A stretch of DNA of 62,208 nucleotides, taken from positions 1-62,208 of the forward strand of contig JAPTJF010000382.1 of the NCBI GenBank assembly GCA_029339195.1, given 5' to 3'. Positions 47,701-57,428 of the stretch are shown piece by piece. The position numbers and the translations under genes were made by a program. Source of the stretch: Micractinium sp. NFX-FRZ (Eukaryota; Chlorophyta; Trebouxiophyceae; Chlorellales; Chlorellaceae). Position 1 is the stretch's first letter. Every line of letters begins with the position of its first letter. Below the pieces are notes generated by a model, which made no database searches, was not told where the DNA came from, and saw nothing but the letters and a program-made list of their open reading frames with translations.

Positions 47701-50508
47701 CAGGGCAGTGAGGCAGGGGGCTTTCAAGGAGGGTGTACCCTGGCGGTGCACACAGCTGGTCCCACATCCAGGCTGACACCAACACAACCACTGCTGTGCT
47801 CATGTGCATGCTGCCTGGAGGCTCACCTTCAGCCGTCTCCACACACGCCGCTGCATACCAACACAACTGCTGCTGCTGCTGTGCATGCTCCCCAAAGCCT
47901 CACCTTCAGCCGTCTCCACGTACCCCGCCTCATCAATCAGGAAGTCCCACACCCGGCCAAACACCCCAAGAGCCTTGGTCTGAGGCCGCGCTGCGGATGG
48001 GGGCCCCGCCGCCGCCAAGCCACCCGGCGAAGGGGAGGGCCCGCCTGCGGCTGCAGGCTGCATGAGCGCCGGTGTGGTGCGTGGTGACCCAGGTGCAGCG
48101 GGTGCCGGCAGCTTCATGGGCGTGCCCGCCTCCGCTGCCACTGCTGCCTCGGCCGCGTCTGCTGCCGCTGCCTCCTCTGCAGCCTCGGCCGCCTGCTTGG
48201 CTGCTGCTGCTGCCCGCATGAGAGCCACCAGGCTGCCCGCCCAGCGCAACTGCCGGTCGTTAACGGCCACTGCACAACACAGGAGCAATGGGTTCCACAC
48301 CATCAGCAAGGGAACAACCGGGTTCCTTGCATGTTCTGTTGGGCTTGAGTATGGTCAAAGGTTGAGCCTGGCCAAAGTGAGATGCTTGAGAGCCCCGGTC
48401 AAAGGCAAGCAGAAGCTTTCCTGCCCACGGCCACAACTGGTAAACGTTTACGGCACGGGCAGTACACCACGGGCAGTACACCACGGGCAGTACACCATAC
48501 TGAATGTACAGAATGCCAGCAGAGCAGGACGATGCAAGGCTTACCATGGATGGGTGCCAGCTGGACCTGGACTGAGGTGTTGAAGGGGTCGCCTGCCAGG
48601 TCAGCGCCCTGCACAGCAGGCACAGTAGGCACAGCAGGCACAGCAGCCACATGCAGTACATTAGCAGCGGTTGGCAGCGGCATGGAGACGCACGGATGTC
48701 AGAGCACGGAGCAGCAGGGCTGCAGCCAAGTGGCAGACGGCGTGAGCACTGACGGCAGCATGACCGGAGGCAGGTGCTTTCCTCACTCACCTCTAGCCAC
48801 GCAAACACTGGCAGCAGGGCAGAGGCTGTGAGGGAGGGGATGCGCAGGAGTGGCTGGTAGCTGTGCGTGGCTGCTGCAGGCACGTGCTGGTCCAGGCTGA
48901 TGCTGAGCTGGCGGATGGTGCACTCCTTTTTCAGCCAGGCATCCGCATTCTGCACAGGGCGGGGGGAAGCAAAGCAGTTAGGTTTCGGGGTTGGGCGGGG
49001 CAGGGCAAGCAGTGGGTGGGAGCAGTGCTGCACAGGCCTATGCTGAGCTGGCAGATGGTGCACTCCTTCTGCAGCCAGGCATCTGAACTCCGAGAGACGG
49101 GTGGCAGGTAGGGCAGGTCGGCAGCTGGGCGGCAACCAGGCAGTGGGATGCACCAATGGGATGCCGCTTGTGAATTTCCTGCCACGAAACTGGAGCAACA
49201 AGCCGGGATGCACGCAGCAGCGGACTGCACACCCCACAGCATGCACACAGCGCACGCACCGACACACAGGGCTCCAGGGGACCCCGCTTACCTGCAGCCC
49301 ACTTGCCCAGTCCCCCGCGCTCGTCTGCATCAGCAGCTCCTGAAACGTGGCTGCCGCCACAAACTGCCCCTCCTCCACCCACTTGGCCACCACATTTGTC
49401 AGCTTGACTGCAAGGCAAGGGGGCACATAGGGAAAGGAGCAGGCAAGCCAATCTTGGTCAGCTCGGCTGCAAGGGTCCTCGTTGGGGGACAGAGTAAGTA
49501 AGCCACTCTTGTCGACGCAATGGCTGGCACCAGCAGCAGCACAGCAGCAGGTGGTGACGCGACACCGGCGGCAGGCACACTGCATAGTCACCCGCGACAG
49601 GCCACACCTGTCAAATTCAGCCCAGCCCGGAGCGCCATTGATTGCAGCGCACTCCCAAACCAGCTGCCGCCACCAGCCGGCCCCGCCTCCTCCTCAGCTG
49701 CCGATGCCAGGGCCTGCCGGCTGCTGCCCGCCTCGGACAGGGTGGAAGCTGAGGCCACAGGCGTGGGTGCTGGCGTGTGCTCGGCAGCTGACAGCACGAG
49801 TTCAACGGTGTCAAGGACCACCTGCGGGCGGGCAGGCAGGCAGGCAGGGCATATGGTGGCATCCATGGCAAGTTTTGGATATAGCACATCTGGACATCTG
49901 AAACAGTCACGCCCAATCCATCAAGCTGCAGCACCCACATGGCCCACGTACAACCGAGCCAACCAACCTGGATGGGCTGTGTGGTGAGCGCTGTCCAGGG
50001 AATGGTGATGGACAGGCGGCGGGCAAAGGCGCGGCGCACGTGCGCCAGCGAGGCGGCGCCCCCCAGCAGCGGCGCCAGGTCCAGCTCAAGGTTGTGCAGC
50101 GTGAGCACATTGCCGCGGCTGAAGGAGACCTGCTGGGCGTGACATGTTGGGGCACAGAGGGCGGGGTTCCAGTTGCAGGCAGGGACGCGCGTGGCAGCCC
50201 AACGACGCCACAGGCAGGGGCAGTTGCATGGAGGGCGAGGAAACAGAGGAGGACACAGGCAGGCTGCAACATGGCGTCCAGCACCGATTGCCACAAACAT
50301 GTCAATCAGCAGGCTGGCATGCCTGCCGGTGCATTGCCACCCCTGCATGGGACCGGCAAAACCTAGGCCACGTGCCCCCGCATGGCACCCTCCGCAGCCA
50401 GGCAGCGGCGGTAGCACCCACCTTCAAGTCCCTGCCTGCGCCCTCCGAAGACCTCTTCACGTACTGCTTGAGCAGTCGTGTCACCAGGGGGGTCAGAATC
50501 AAGTCCAT
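32218..50508 (-). CDS. VPS13: VPS13-family bridge-like lipid transfer protein (chorein), 3,997 aa
   Basis: Long hydrophobic-groove protein moving phospholipids at membrane contact sites. 24 exons on minus: 50508-50422, 50129-49968, 49821-49608, 49407-49292, 48949-48791, 48608-48545, 48269-47904, 47659-47169, 46906-46099, 45881-43842, 43654-42903, 42522-41119, 40901-39678, 39398-38083, 37887-37764, 37539-37454, 37181-37091, 36906-35601, 35321-35204, 34778-34712, 34305-34134, 33676-33510, 33201-33062, 32737-32218; the lengths sum to 3,998 codons. The chorein N-terminus is MDLILTPLVTRLLKQYVKR with NVLTLHNLELDLAPLL. The VAB/SHR-BD region spans about residues 2200-3150, including PPFVIQNATDAAVDVGYFP. 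The ATG2_C/APT1-like segment reads LSLLFNPTGLVQSVRAGVAD, ISGVGQGSVSLVRHTLG, EGVAAGITGVVRAPLQG and GIGRGLLGVVGLPVSGALDL, diagnostic of VPS13. Much of the middle is Ala/Gln/Ser/Gly low complexity. The exon 15 donor is GC (gcaagt). An in-frame ATG seven codons upstream (50529) could be used instead. Confidence 0.95.
33990..34420. repeat. Both edges of one VPS13 exon duplicated into flanking introns
   Basis: For the exon 34305-34134, the 5' edge (gagccgagcacctgcagg at 34295) recurs at 34391, 96 bases into the upstream intron. The 3' edge (acccagcgtgtgcctgacca at 34132) recurs at 34034, 98 bases into the downstream intron. Both copies keep the AG or GT signal in gene sense. Confidence 0.9.
35700..35805. 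repeat. CTG/CAG trinucleotide block in VPS13 exon 18
   Basis: Runs of ctg interrupted by ttccg, about 100 bases. On the coding (minus) strand it is read in the GCA register and encodes poly-Ala with single Glu interruptions. Shorter ctg runs of the same type lie at about 40174-40201 and 43419-43446 in other VPS13 exons, where they are read as Gln. Confidence 0.9.
37372..37388. repeat. Telomere-like motif in a VPS13 intron
   Basis: The stretch caaccctaaacccca, one full and one partial CCCTAAA unit, lies in the intron between exons 37539-37454 and 37181-37091. Too short to be a telomere; listed because the same motif occurs in introns of two other genes here. Confidence 0.5.
42700..42785. repeat. 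Near-perfect two-copy tandem repeat in a VPS13 intron
   Basis: The block ggggaggtaagatgtgaggc plus flanks occurs twice, about 38 bases apart (about 42713 and 42751), in the intron between exons 42903 and 42522. Each copy contains a consensus-like ggtaag on the plus strand, but the gene is on minus. Confidence 0.75.
43672..43712. repeat. 14-base minisatellite in a VPS13 intron
   Basis: Three copies of ggggaaggtcagtg lie directly upstream (gene sense) of exon 43654-42903. Confidence 0.8.
47745..47925. repeat. Duplicated 3' edge of VPS13 exon 7
   Basis: The end of exon 48269-47904 and its donor (ctcaccttcagccgtctccac at 47899) are copied at 47822, 77 bases into the intron. A weaker third copy of the flank, 'caacacaac..ctgctgtg..catgct', lies near 47780. 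The copied donor gtgagc is intact. Confidence 0.9.
48440..48500. repeat. 14-base tandem repeat in a VPS13 intron
   Basis: Copies of cacgggcagtacac lie at about 48454-48495, followed by a fourth partial copy, in the intron between exons 48608-48545 and 48269-47904. Confidence 0.75.
48890..49095. repeat. Partial copy of VPS13 exon 5 in the upstream intron
   Basis: The first 20 or so codons of exon 48949-48791 (DAWLKKECTIRQLSIS) recur 140 bases upstream in gene sense at about 49040-49085, reading DAWLQKECTICQLSIG. The copy is followed by no good donor and its frame closes soon after, so it looks like a decayed duplicate rather than a used exon. Confidence 0.85.
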
Positions 50509-51201
50509 GGTGCTGCCTTTGCCTGCCACGCCTGATCTGCCTGCACCCGTGCATCAGGAAAGGTGCGGGCGGGGGCGGCCAGAAACAGAGGCGAGGCACT
50601 GTGGCGGTTGGAGGGACAGCTGCAGCTGGGGGAATGCACGGCTGCATTCCGAAGACATGTTCGTGCACTCTATGCCACAAACAGTAGCGAGGACTGCTGG
50701 GAGCTGAGCTGCAGTAACAAGCAGCGGCACAGCGGCGGCCAGCGGCGGTGAGGGGTGGCAGCGGCACAGGCAGACTCCGCAGGCCTGGGAGGTGAGCGGC
50801 ATCCTCACCCGTCTCTTTATCAACTGCTCAACCTATTCACAACTAAGACAGAGGCTCGACGGCGTGTTTTTATTTAGACGATCACTGCTCTTGTTGCCCC
50901 GACAGCCTCTGCAGCCCTGCCCGGGCTTCTGGCAGGGCCCCGGCGGCCGCTGCATCTGATGTAGTCACGGTTGAATTGAATCGAAGACTGGAGCGGCCAC
51001 ACGGCGCACTTCACCGCACAGCACGGGCCGCACCGGCAAAAAGGGAGACGTTTCAAGCGACCTGCGACAGACTTCAACTGTGTTGCAACTACTCGAGCCA
51101 TCTGGCACAGGCGGGGCTCGCCTCGCTGCTTCAGTGCGCCCACTTCATTGCGGTCTCATCAAACGCGCCTCTTCTTCGCAGTTTCCAGGCTTCCAGCCGC
51201 C
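50509..51201. promoter_or_regulatory. Divergent promoter region between VPS13 and MED15
   Basis: Only about 690 bases separate the two start codons, so the promoters must be close or shared. I saw no TATA box. The stretch 50820-50900 is locally AT-richer than the surroundings (tatttagacg, tattcacaacta). Confidence 0.4.
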
Positions 51202-51785
51202 ATGCCGCCGATGGACGTCACCCTGCCGGAGCGGCACCGGATGCTGGACCAGATGTAAGCCCGTGGGGTGCCGCCGCCACCGCCGCCGCCAGCTACAGCA
51301 GCCCAGCAGCCGACACTGAAAGGCTGCGCAGTGCGCATGCGTTGACCGTTGGGCCCCCGAACACAACGAATGCTAGTATCGTGCTGCACAAGCCTGGGCT
51401 GGCTGTCCTCTCTGCCCCACCTCCCGCCTGCGTGCGCTTGCACCCGCCACCCGCCGTGCGGCGCTTGCAGGGGGCTGACGCTGCAGCGGCTGGGCCAACC
51501 ACACGACAAGGCGGGACCCATGGCCCAAAAGGTGGAGGAGGCTGCCTACAACAAGGCAACAAACAAGCAGGAGTACATGCAGTTCCTGCAGAACAGCATG
51601 AAGAAAGCGCAGGTGGCGCTGCAGCGCCAGCAGGTGGCGCAGCACCAGGCGGCGCAGCAGCAGCAGCAGGCGCAACAGCAGCAGGTGCTGCAGCAGCAGC
51701 AGCAGGCGCAGCAGCAGGCGCTGCAGCAGCAGCAGGCGGCACAGCAGAACGCGCAGGCTCACGCGCAGGCGCAGCAGCAGGCACG

Positions 51786-51816
<31 letters not shown>

Positions 51817-54800
51817 GCAGCTGTGCACATGAGCATCCAGCAGCAGTTCATGCAGCAGACGCCGGCGGCGCAGCAGCAGCAGTATGTCCAGCAGGCGCCG
51901 GTGCAGCAGCAGTACATGCAGCAACCAGCCGCCCAGCCGCAGTACGTTCAACAGGCCCCGCAGCAGTACATGCAGCAGCAGGCGGTGGCGCAACCGCAGT
52001 ATGTGCAGCAGCAGCCTGCACAGCAGCAGCAGCAGCAGTACATGCAGCACCCAGCAGCAGCGCAGCAGTATGTGCGACCGGCTGCTGTACCGGTGCCTCA
52101 ACCACAGCAGCAGCAGCCGCAGCAGTATGTTCAGCAGTACGTGCAGCAGGCACCCCCTCAGCAGCAGCAGTACGTGCAGCAGGCTGTGCAGCAGGCGCCA
52201 CAGCAGTACATGCAGCAGCAAGCTCCGCAGCAGCAGTACATGCAGCAGGCGCCTCAGCAGTATGTGCAGCAGCAGCCGGCACAGCAGCCGCAGTATGTGC
52301 AGCAGCAGCCTGCACAGCAGCAGTTTGTGCAGGTGCAGATGCCCATGCAGCAGGTGCCGGGGCAGCAACCGCAGCAGCAGTACATGCAGCAGCAGGCGGT
52401 TGCACAACCGCAGTATGTGCAGCAGGGGGCGGGCGGCGGGTACACAGTGCAGCAATTCGCCGCCGCCGCACCCGCGCCGGTGCCGGTGCAGCAGCAGCCG
52501 CAGGCGATGCAGCAGCCTGCGGCGGCAGGCGGGGCATCAGCCATCCAGCCCAGGCAGCTGGGTGCTGCAGAGTTTGCCAGGCTGCCATCGTTTGACGACC
52601 CCGCATTTGCCGAGTTCGCGGCAGGTGAGAGCCGGGGGCTTTCGGTCGGTGGGGGGCTCTTGGACGCTGGGAACGACACTATCGGTCGGTGGCGCCTTGC
52701 AAGCAAGCGAATGGCCTGCCTGGCATTTGCGGCACGGTACTGTGCATGCTGTGCCTGCAGACCTGCACTGCAGCATGCTTGCAGCGGCAGGCTCCGCTCC
52801 TGACTGCACAACATGCCCGCCGCAACCGGCCTGCCGCCGTTTGCTGGCCCTGACAATTGCCAAACCACCCTGCCACCTGCCCGGCCTGCTTCCCCACTCA
52901 TGCAGACTTCTTGCCAGACAACGCGCAGCCTGCGGTCGCCGTCAAGCCGCAGCCGCAGCAGCAGCAGGTGGGGCCGCAGCAGCAGCGCTACCTGCCGCCC
53001 CAGCCGCAGCCGTCTGTGGCCGAGAGCTCGGCGGCGGGGCCTGCGGGGCACGCTGGGTCGCCCGCCGGCGCCGCCGCCAGCGGCAGCCAGGCGCGAGACG
53101 CGGCCAACGCTGCGCGCAAGGCGCACGCGCACGACCCCGCCTCCCTGCAAGAGTTCCTGCGCCTGCATGCCGCCTTCAACAACCCACAGAACCGCTTGAT
53201 AACAATCAAGGTGGGTGGGGTGGGGCAGCAGGGCTGGGCGGGGGAGGTGGAGGAGCAGGGTGGGCAGCTAGGGCGCTGGGGCAGGGCTCCTCCCAGGTGT
53301 CTTGATGCTTTGCCGGGCGCTCCTGCCCGCCTGCCTCGTCTGCCCCTCCCACACTCGTGCCTCCACGCGCACTGCCCGCCGGCCATCTTGGATGCACGGC
53401 AGCGTGCCTATGCACTACTTGTGCCATGGCGGTCCCCACCTGCCCACCCTCTCCCCCACCTGCCCCCCGACTCGTGACTTTAAACCCTAAACCCTGAACC
53501 CCCGTACTGCGTGCATCTCCTCTCTTCCCCCCTGCAGGACAGCGAGCGCATGCTCAACTTCTACCGAGACACCGCCAAGGCCCAGCCCGCGCACGCCGAG
53601 CGGCTGGGGGTGAAGGCGCAGCGCTACGGCATGATCCTGCGCCTGCTTATGGTGAGAGAAAGAGAGGGCCAGGGGTGGGGCCTGCCAGGCTGGGGTGGGC
53701 TGGGCTGTGCTGGGGTCAGTCCTGCGCCTGCTCAGTGTGGAAGGGGGGTGAGGGCGCTTGAGAGGTGCGTAAGCGTGTGTGGATGTTTGGGTGTTGGGTG
53801 GGTGGGTGACGTTGCGAAGCGGTGCATGATAGTCTGGGGCGCATGCGTGAGAGAGGTCGGAGTGATCTTGCGCTTGCTTATGGTGAGGGGGCATGTCCCT
53901 CCACCCGCTGCGCTGTGCTGTGAACTCGACCTGCCCGCCCCGCAATGTACCTCGTTCTCCCTTTGGCACGCCTTGATGCACCAGGCCGCCTCACATCCGT
54001 TGGCTGCGATTGATTCCGCTTTGGCAGTTTGTGTGTGTGAGCTTAGCTCGGAAGGCGCCTCTTTGTATGGGCTGCCCACCCGTGCCTTGCCCTGCCCGCA
54101 TCCTGCTGTGTTGTCCACACCCCGCCCGCTCTCTGCTGCCACGCTGCCTGCAGACTGATCAGGCGCACCAGCAAATCAGCATCAACGACCAAGTGCTGAA
54201 GCTGACAAAGGTGGGCAGCAAAGTCGCTTTGTGTGTGTGTGTGTGCGCGCGTGCATGTGTTTGTGTGTGTGGCTGCGCCTGCGTGGCTGTGTGTATGTCT
54301 GAGTGTGGTGGGTTGTGTGTGTCTGAGTGTATTGATGCGCGTACGGCCCTGTGTTCCAGTACAGCCCCCCAACATGCCGCACTGGGTGCCGGCTGAGAAG
54401 TGGCTGTGCCTCCGTGTTCCAGCCCGTCAGTACCGCTCTGCAACATGCCGCACGTGGTGCTGGCTGGGAACACGCAGCGTGCCTGCCTTTGGCCGCCGTG
54501 CTGGTTCGCCTGCTGCCCACCGCACCTGCCTGCCACAGCTGACTGCGTGCGCGGAGCTCATAACCTGTGCTGTGCTTGCTGTGCTCCCCCCGCTGCCACC
54601 CTGTCGTGCTGCAGGCATTCCTCAAAGAGCTGGCCAGCTTTAAAGACATGATGGTGAGCGCTGGTTTCTTACAAATGTGCTGTCCTGCTTTGCATGCTGT
54701 CCCCTTCTTCTGCGGTGCCCAACAATGCTGCTTTCGTCAGCTGCTGTGCCACCGGGCCTGTGCTACAGCGGCCCTTGGCCTGGCCTGTGCGTGCTGGCCG

Positions 54801-56482
54801 GCGTGCCGGTCTTCCTGGCTGGCACAGCGCCTGGGCCTCCTGGAATCATCTCGCTGCACATGCTGTTTTGCCCCGGGCCTTGTTCTTTAGCTGCTGCTGT
54901 CTGAATGGTGCGGCGGGATGTTTCACTGCTTCAAATCCCCTGTGCCTTGTGCTGCAGAGGAAGTCGAGCCAAAGGGCTGCGGCCCCCGGCGCCGGCGCCG
55001 CCAGCGGCGCCACCGCCAACTCGGCGCCAGGTGCGCTTGCCCTGCAAGCAAAGACATCACCTTTGAATGCCATGCCCGCTTCCCTGTGCTTCACTTGCTG
55101 TGCGCGCATTGCGCCCCCCTTCTACCCGCTTGGAGCCCTTCTGCTTCCCCGTCAGCCTGGCCCCTCCGTCCAGGGAGCAGCACTTCGGCTGCCTCCCAAC
55201 CCATGCGACTGAAGCTTCCTGTGACTCCCCGCCTGCCTGCCTGCCTGCCTCACCCCCTGCAGGCAACGCCCCCTCCCCAGGCGGCTTCCTGGCGATGCTG
55301 GAGTCGGGGGAGAGCGATGCCGCCATGAAGCTGCCCGCCCCCTTCCTGGGTACCACCGGTACCACGGGTGTCAAGGCCGAGCCAGCGCCGGCGCAAGCGG
55401 CGCCTGCGGCAGCGAGCGCGGGGGCCGCAGGGGCCTCCTCTGCTGCCGCTGAGGCAGCGCGGCAGCAGGCGCTTGCGCGGCAGCGCCAGCTGGCAGAGGC
55501 CAATGCGGAGGCGCAGCGGCGGCGGGAGGCGGCGGCCGCGGCGGCCGCGGCACTGCCCGCCGGCGGCCCCCCACGGCTGCTGGCCGTGGCGGCGCAGGCA
55601 AAAGGGCAGCAGGACGCTGCAGCCGTGCAGAGCGGCTTCCAGCGGCTGCAAAAGGTGCTCAAGGCAGCCGAGCAGCGCCAGCTGGCGCCCTCCCAGGGTG
55701 GCTACCAGGTGCAGGCGGTCAGCACGCCCCCGCTGCCTGCAGAGGTGCAGCGTCTGGTGGCACAGGAGAGAGCCGCCCTCGAAGAGGCGGCGGCAGAGGC
55801 GCCTGGGGGCGCCAGGAGCGGCGTGACAGCGGTGCTGACGGTGGCTGGAGAGGAGGGCCACGTGCCAGCAGAGCAGCAAGGGGATGCCGCCGGCGCACCG
55901 GCCGCCAAGCGGCAGCGCAGCGCCAGCCCCGAGGTCGGTGCAGTGCTGGGGCAGCAGCAGCAGCAGCAGCAGCAGCGGCAGAAGTCGGAGCTCGAGCTGC
56001 GTCTGGTTGCAGAGTGTGAAGAGGCAGCGGCAGCGCTGGGCGGCGCCCTGCTGCTGCACGTCACCGCTGACACCACCGACCCTCGTAGCGCCCTGGTCAC
56101 CTGCCTGCCCAAGGCCGCCCGGGCAGCAGCAGCAGCAGCAGCAGCAGCAGCGGCAGCCCCGGGCAGCACCGGCAGCGGGCCGGCGTTGAAGCAGCAGTGG
56201 CAGCTGCTGTTGCTGCGCGTGCCGCCGGGGTACCCGCAGGAGGCACCCACGGCAGTGTACTGCCGCAACGGCCAGGCTGGCGCCAGCGAGGCGCAGGCAG
56301 CAGCTGCCGCCCGCTCCCAGCAGCTGCTGGAGGCATGCAGGGAGCGGTTCACTGCGGCTCTAGCTGCAGCAGGAGGAGCGGAACCGCCCAGGCTGCTGCA
56401 GATTGCGCGGGCCTGGATGGGTGCTATCCAGCGGGTGGAGGCCCTGGCGGGCGGGGGTGCCAGCGGCGAGGGTCAGCAGTAG
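51202..56482 (+). CDS. MED15: Mediator of RNA polymerase II transcription subunit 15 (MED15), KIX domain and long Gln/Tyr repeat
   Basis: Tail-module Mediator subunit that binds activators through its KIX domain. Eight exons: 51202-51254, 51471-52624, 52906-53210, 53538-53651, 54154-54210, 54615-54653, 54958-55030, 55263-56482; 1,004 residues. Residues about 4-65 form the KIX three-helix domain: LPERHRMLDQM, then KVEEAAYNKATNKQEYMQF, matching the plant 'FEEKIYTAATSQSDY' helix. Residues about 70-380 are Gln-rich with some 18 spaced Tyr/Phe units of the form QQYVQQ or QQYMQQ. The C-terminal domain includes WQLLLLRVPPGYPQEAPTAV and an ending helix PRLLQIARAWMGAIQRVEAL, like the MED15 C-terminal fold (LLVPANYP..., IARTW). 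Identification rests on the two ends; the middle is low complexity. A TGTAA at 56647 follows the stop by 165 bases. Confidence 0.88.
51630..52440 (+). repeat. CAG-rich repeat array encoding Gln/Tyr units in MED15
   Basis: Coding region of nearly uninterrupted CAG codons, with recurring cagtatgtgcagcag or cagtacatgcagcag units giving QYVQQ and QYMQQ about every 8-20 residues. Codon variation (tac/tat, gtg/gtc/gtt) shows that the unit is old rather than a fresh expansion. Confidence 0.9.
53481..53503. repeat. Telomere-like motif in MED15 intron 3
   Basis: The stretch taaaccctaaaccctgaaccc has two full CCCTAAA units and a diverged third, about 35 bases before the exon at 53538. Confidence 0.6.
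53630..53890. repeat. Duplicated 3' edge of MED15 exon 4, two copies
   Basis: The exon end and donor (gatcctgcgcctgcttatgg at 53633) recur as a strong copy at 53864, with gtgagg donor kept, and as a weaker copy near 53718. Spacings are about 86 and 145 bases. Confidence 0.85.
54225..54485. repeat. (GT)n microsatellite and 76-base tandem duplication in a MED15 intron
   Basis: GT-rich tract at about 54228-54300, then two copies of a 'gtgttccag...aacatgccgca..ggtgc.ggctg' block at about 54353 and 54414. All inside the intron between exons 54154-54210 and 54615-54653. Confidence 0.75.
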
Positions 56483-56611
56483 TGCAGCGGAGCATAGCAC
56501 TTGTTAGGTAACTTCTAGGATACAGAATATAGCTAATCTTGAACCACTGCCTGTTCCACTACTGCCTTGCATGCACCATCTGCAGCTGACCACGTGGCAA
56601 AGCAACGGAGG

Positions 56612-56631
56612 TGTGTGTGTGTGTGTGTGTT
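56612..56631. repeat. (GT)n microsatellite in the MED15 3' UTR
   Basis: About nine GT dinucleotides, 15 bases before the candidate TGTAA signal. Confidence 0.85.
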
Positions 56632-56646
56632 TAATGTGGTTAAACC

Positions 56647-56651
56647 TGTAA
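56647..56651 (+). terminator. Candidate TGTAA poly(A) signal for MED15
   Basis: TGTAA in an AT-richer stretch (taaacctgtaatacattt) 165 bases after the stop codon; the best-placed signal of this type in the window. Confidence 0.55.
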
Positions 56652-57428
56652 TACATTTGACGCTTTTGCCCCGAAGCAACAACAGTGCAAGCAGAGAAGG
56701 TCAGGCCACGCGGCGGTGATCACATGTGCAAGTGCAGGCTAGGCGTGCCACTTGTGCAATACAAGGCAGACAGCATCCGACTGACTGCTTGGGGTGGTGC
56801 CGGCTTCTGGTCCAGCCTTTGGTTTGGACTAACATACACACGTCGGCTGGCCCTGGAAGCTGCCGCCTCCTCTGGCCTAGCCGCTGCTGCCTGCCCGGTG
56901 GCGCGACTGCTTGACCGCCCTGTGCCGCAGCCTGCGGAGCAGCGCCTGGAGCGGAAGCCGCGAGTGTGCATTGCTACCGCTGCTCCCGGGGCCACTCACG
57001 CCCCCGCCACCTGCCCCGCTGGCTCCCAGCCCGCATCTTCCGCCAGCATCCTCAGCGGCTGGAAGGCGCCATCCCCGCCAAACTCACGCCAGCTGCAGCA
57101 GGCACACGGGGCGGGCAGCGACAGATTGGTTGAGTGGAGCAGCAGGCAGGACTGGCACCTGTGCCTCCTCAAGATGCAGGCTGCAGATCAGCTGATGCAC
57201 CAAGCGCAGGCGCCACGCCTGCCCAGACCCGCATTATGCACGCCGCCCCTCTCAGAACGCATCACGCAGCACGCGCAATGCAGGCAGGCAGCCCCAGTGC
57301 TGGCCTGCCCTGCCGGCACGTCTGCCACCCGCCCCGGGCCAAGCACTGGCACACACCGTGACGCCTTTCCTGGCCAACCCCTGGTCACCCCACCAAGAGC
57401 TGCATTTCTTGCTTATGTTATTCTCATC
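56652..57428. other. Convergent 3' region between MED15 and the 398-aa gene
   Basis: No supported coding segment. A further 3' exon of the minus-strand gene cannot be excluded, because its last codons coincide with a gtgaga donor-like site at about 57432-57427. Confidence 0.4.

Noticed and set aside
49040..49090. Alternative VPS13 exon
   Set aside because: Open and similar to exon 5 but lacks a donor. Kept as a duplicated edge, not as an exon, unless transcripts show otherwise.
50976..52595. 539-aa plus-strand frame rich in Ala and Gly
   Set aside because: It is the GCA register of the MED15 CAG array. The CAG register gives KIX and Gln/Tyr repeats with proper splicing, so this is a shadow.
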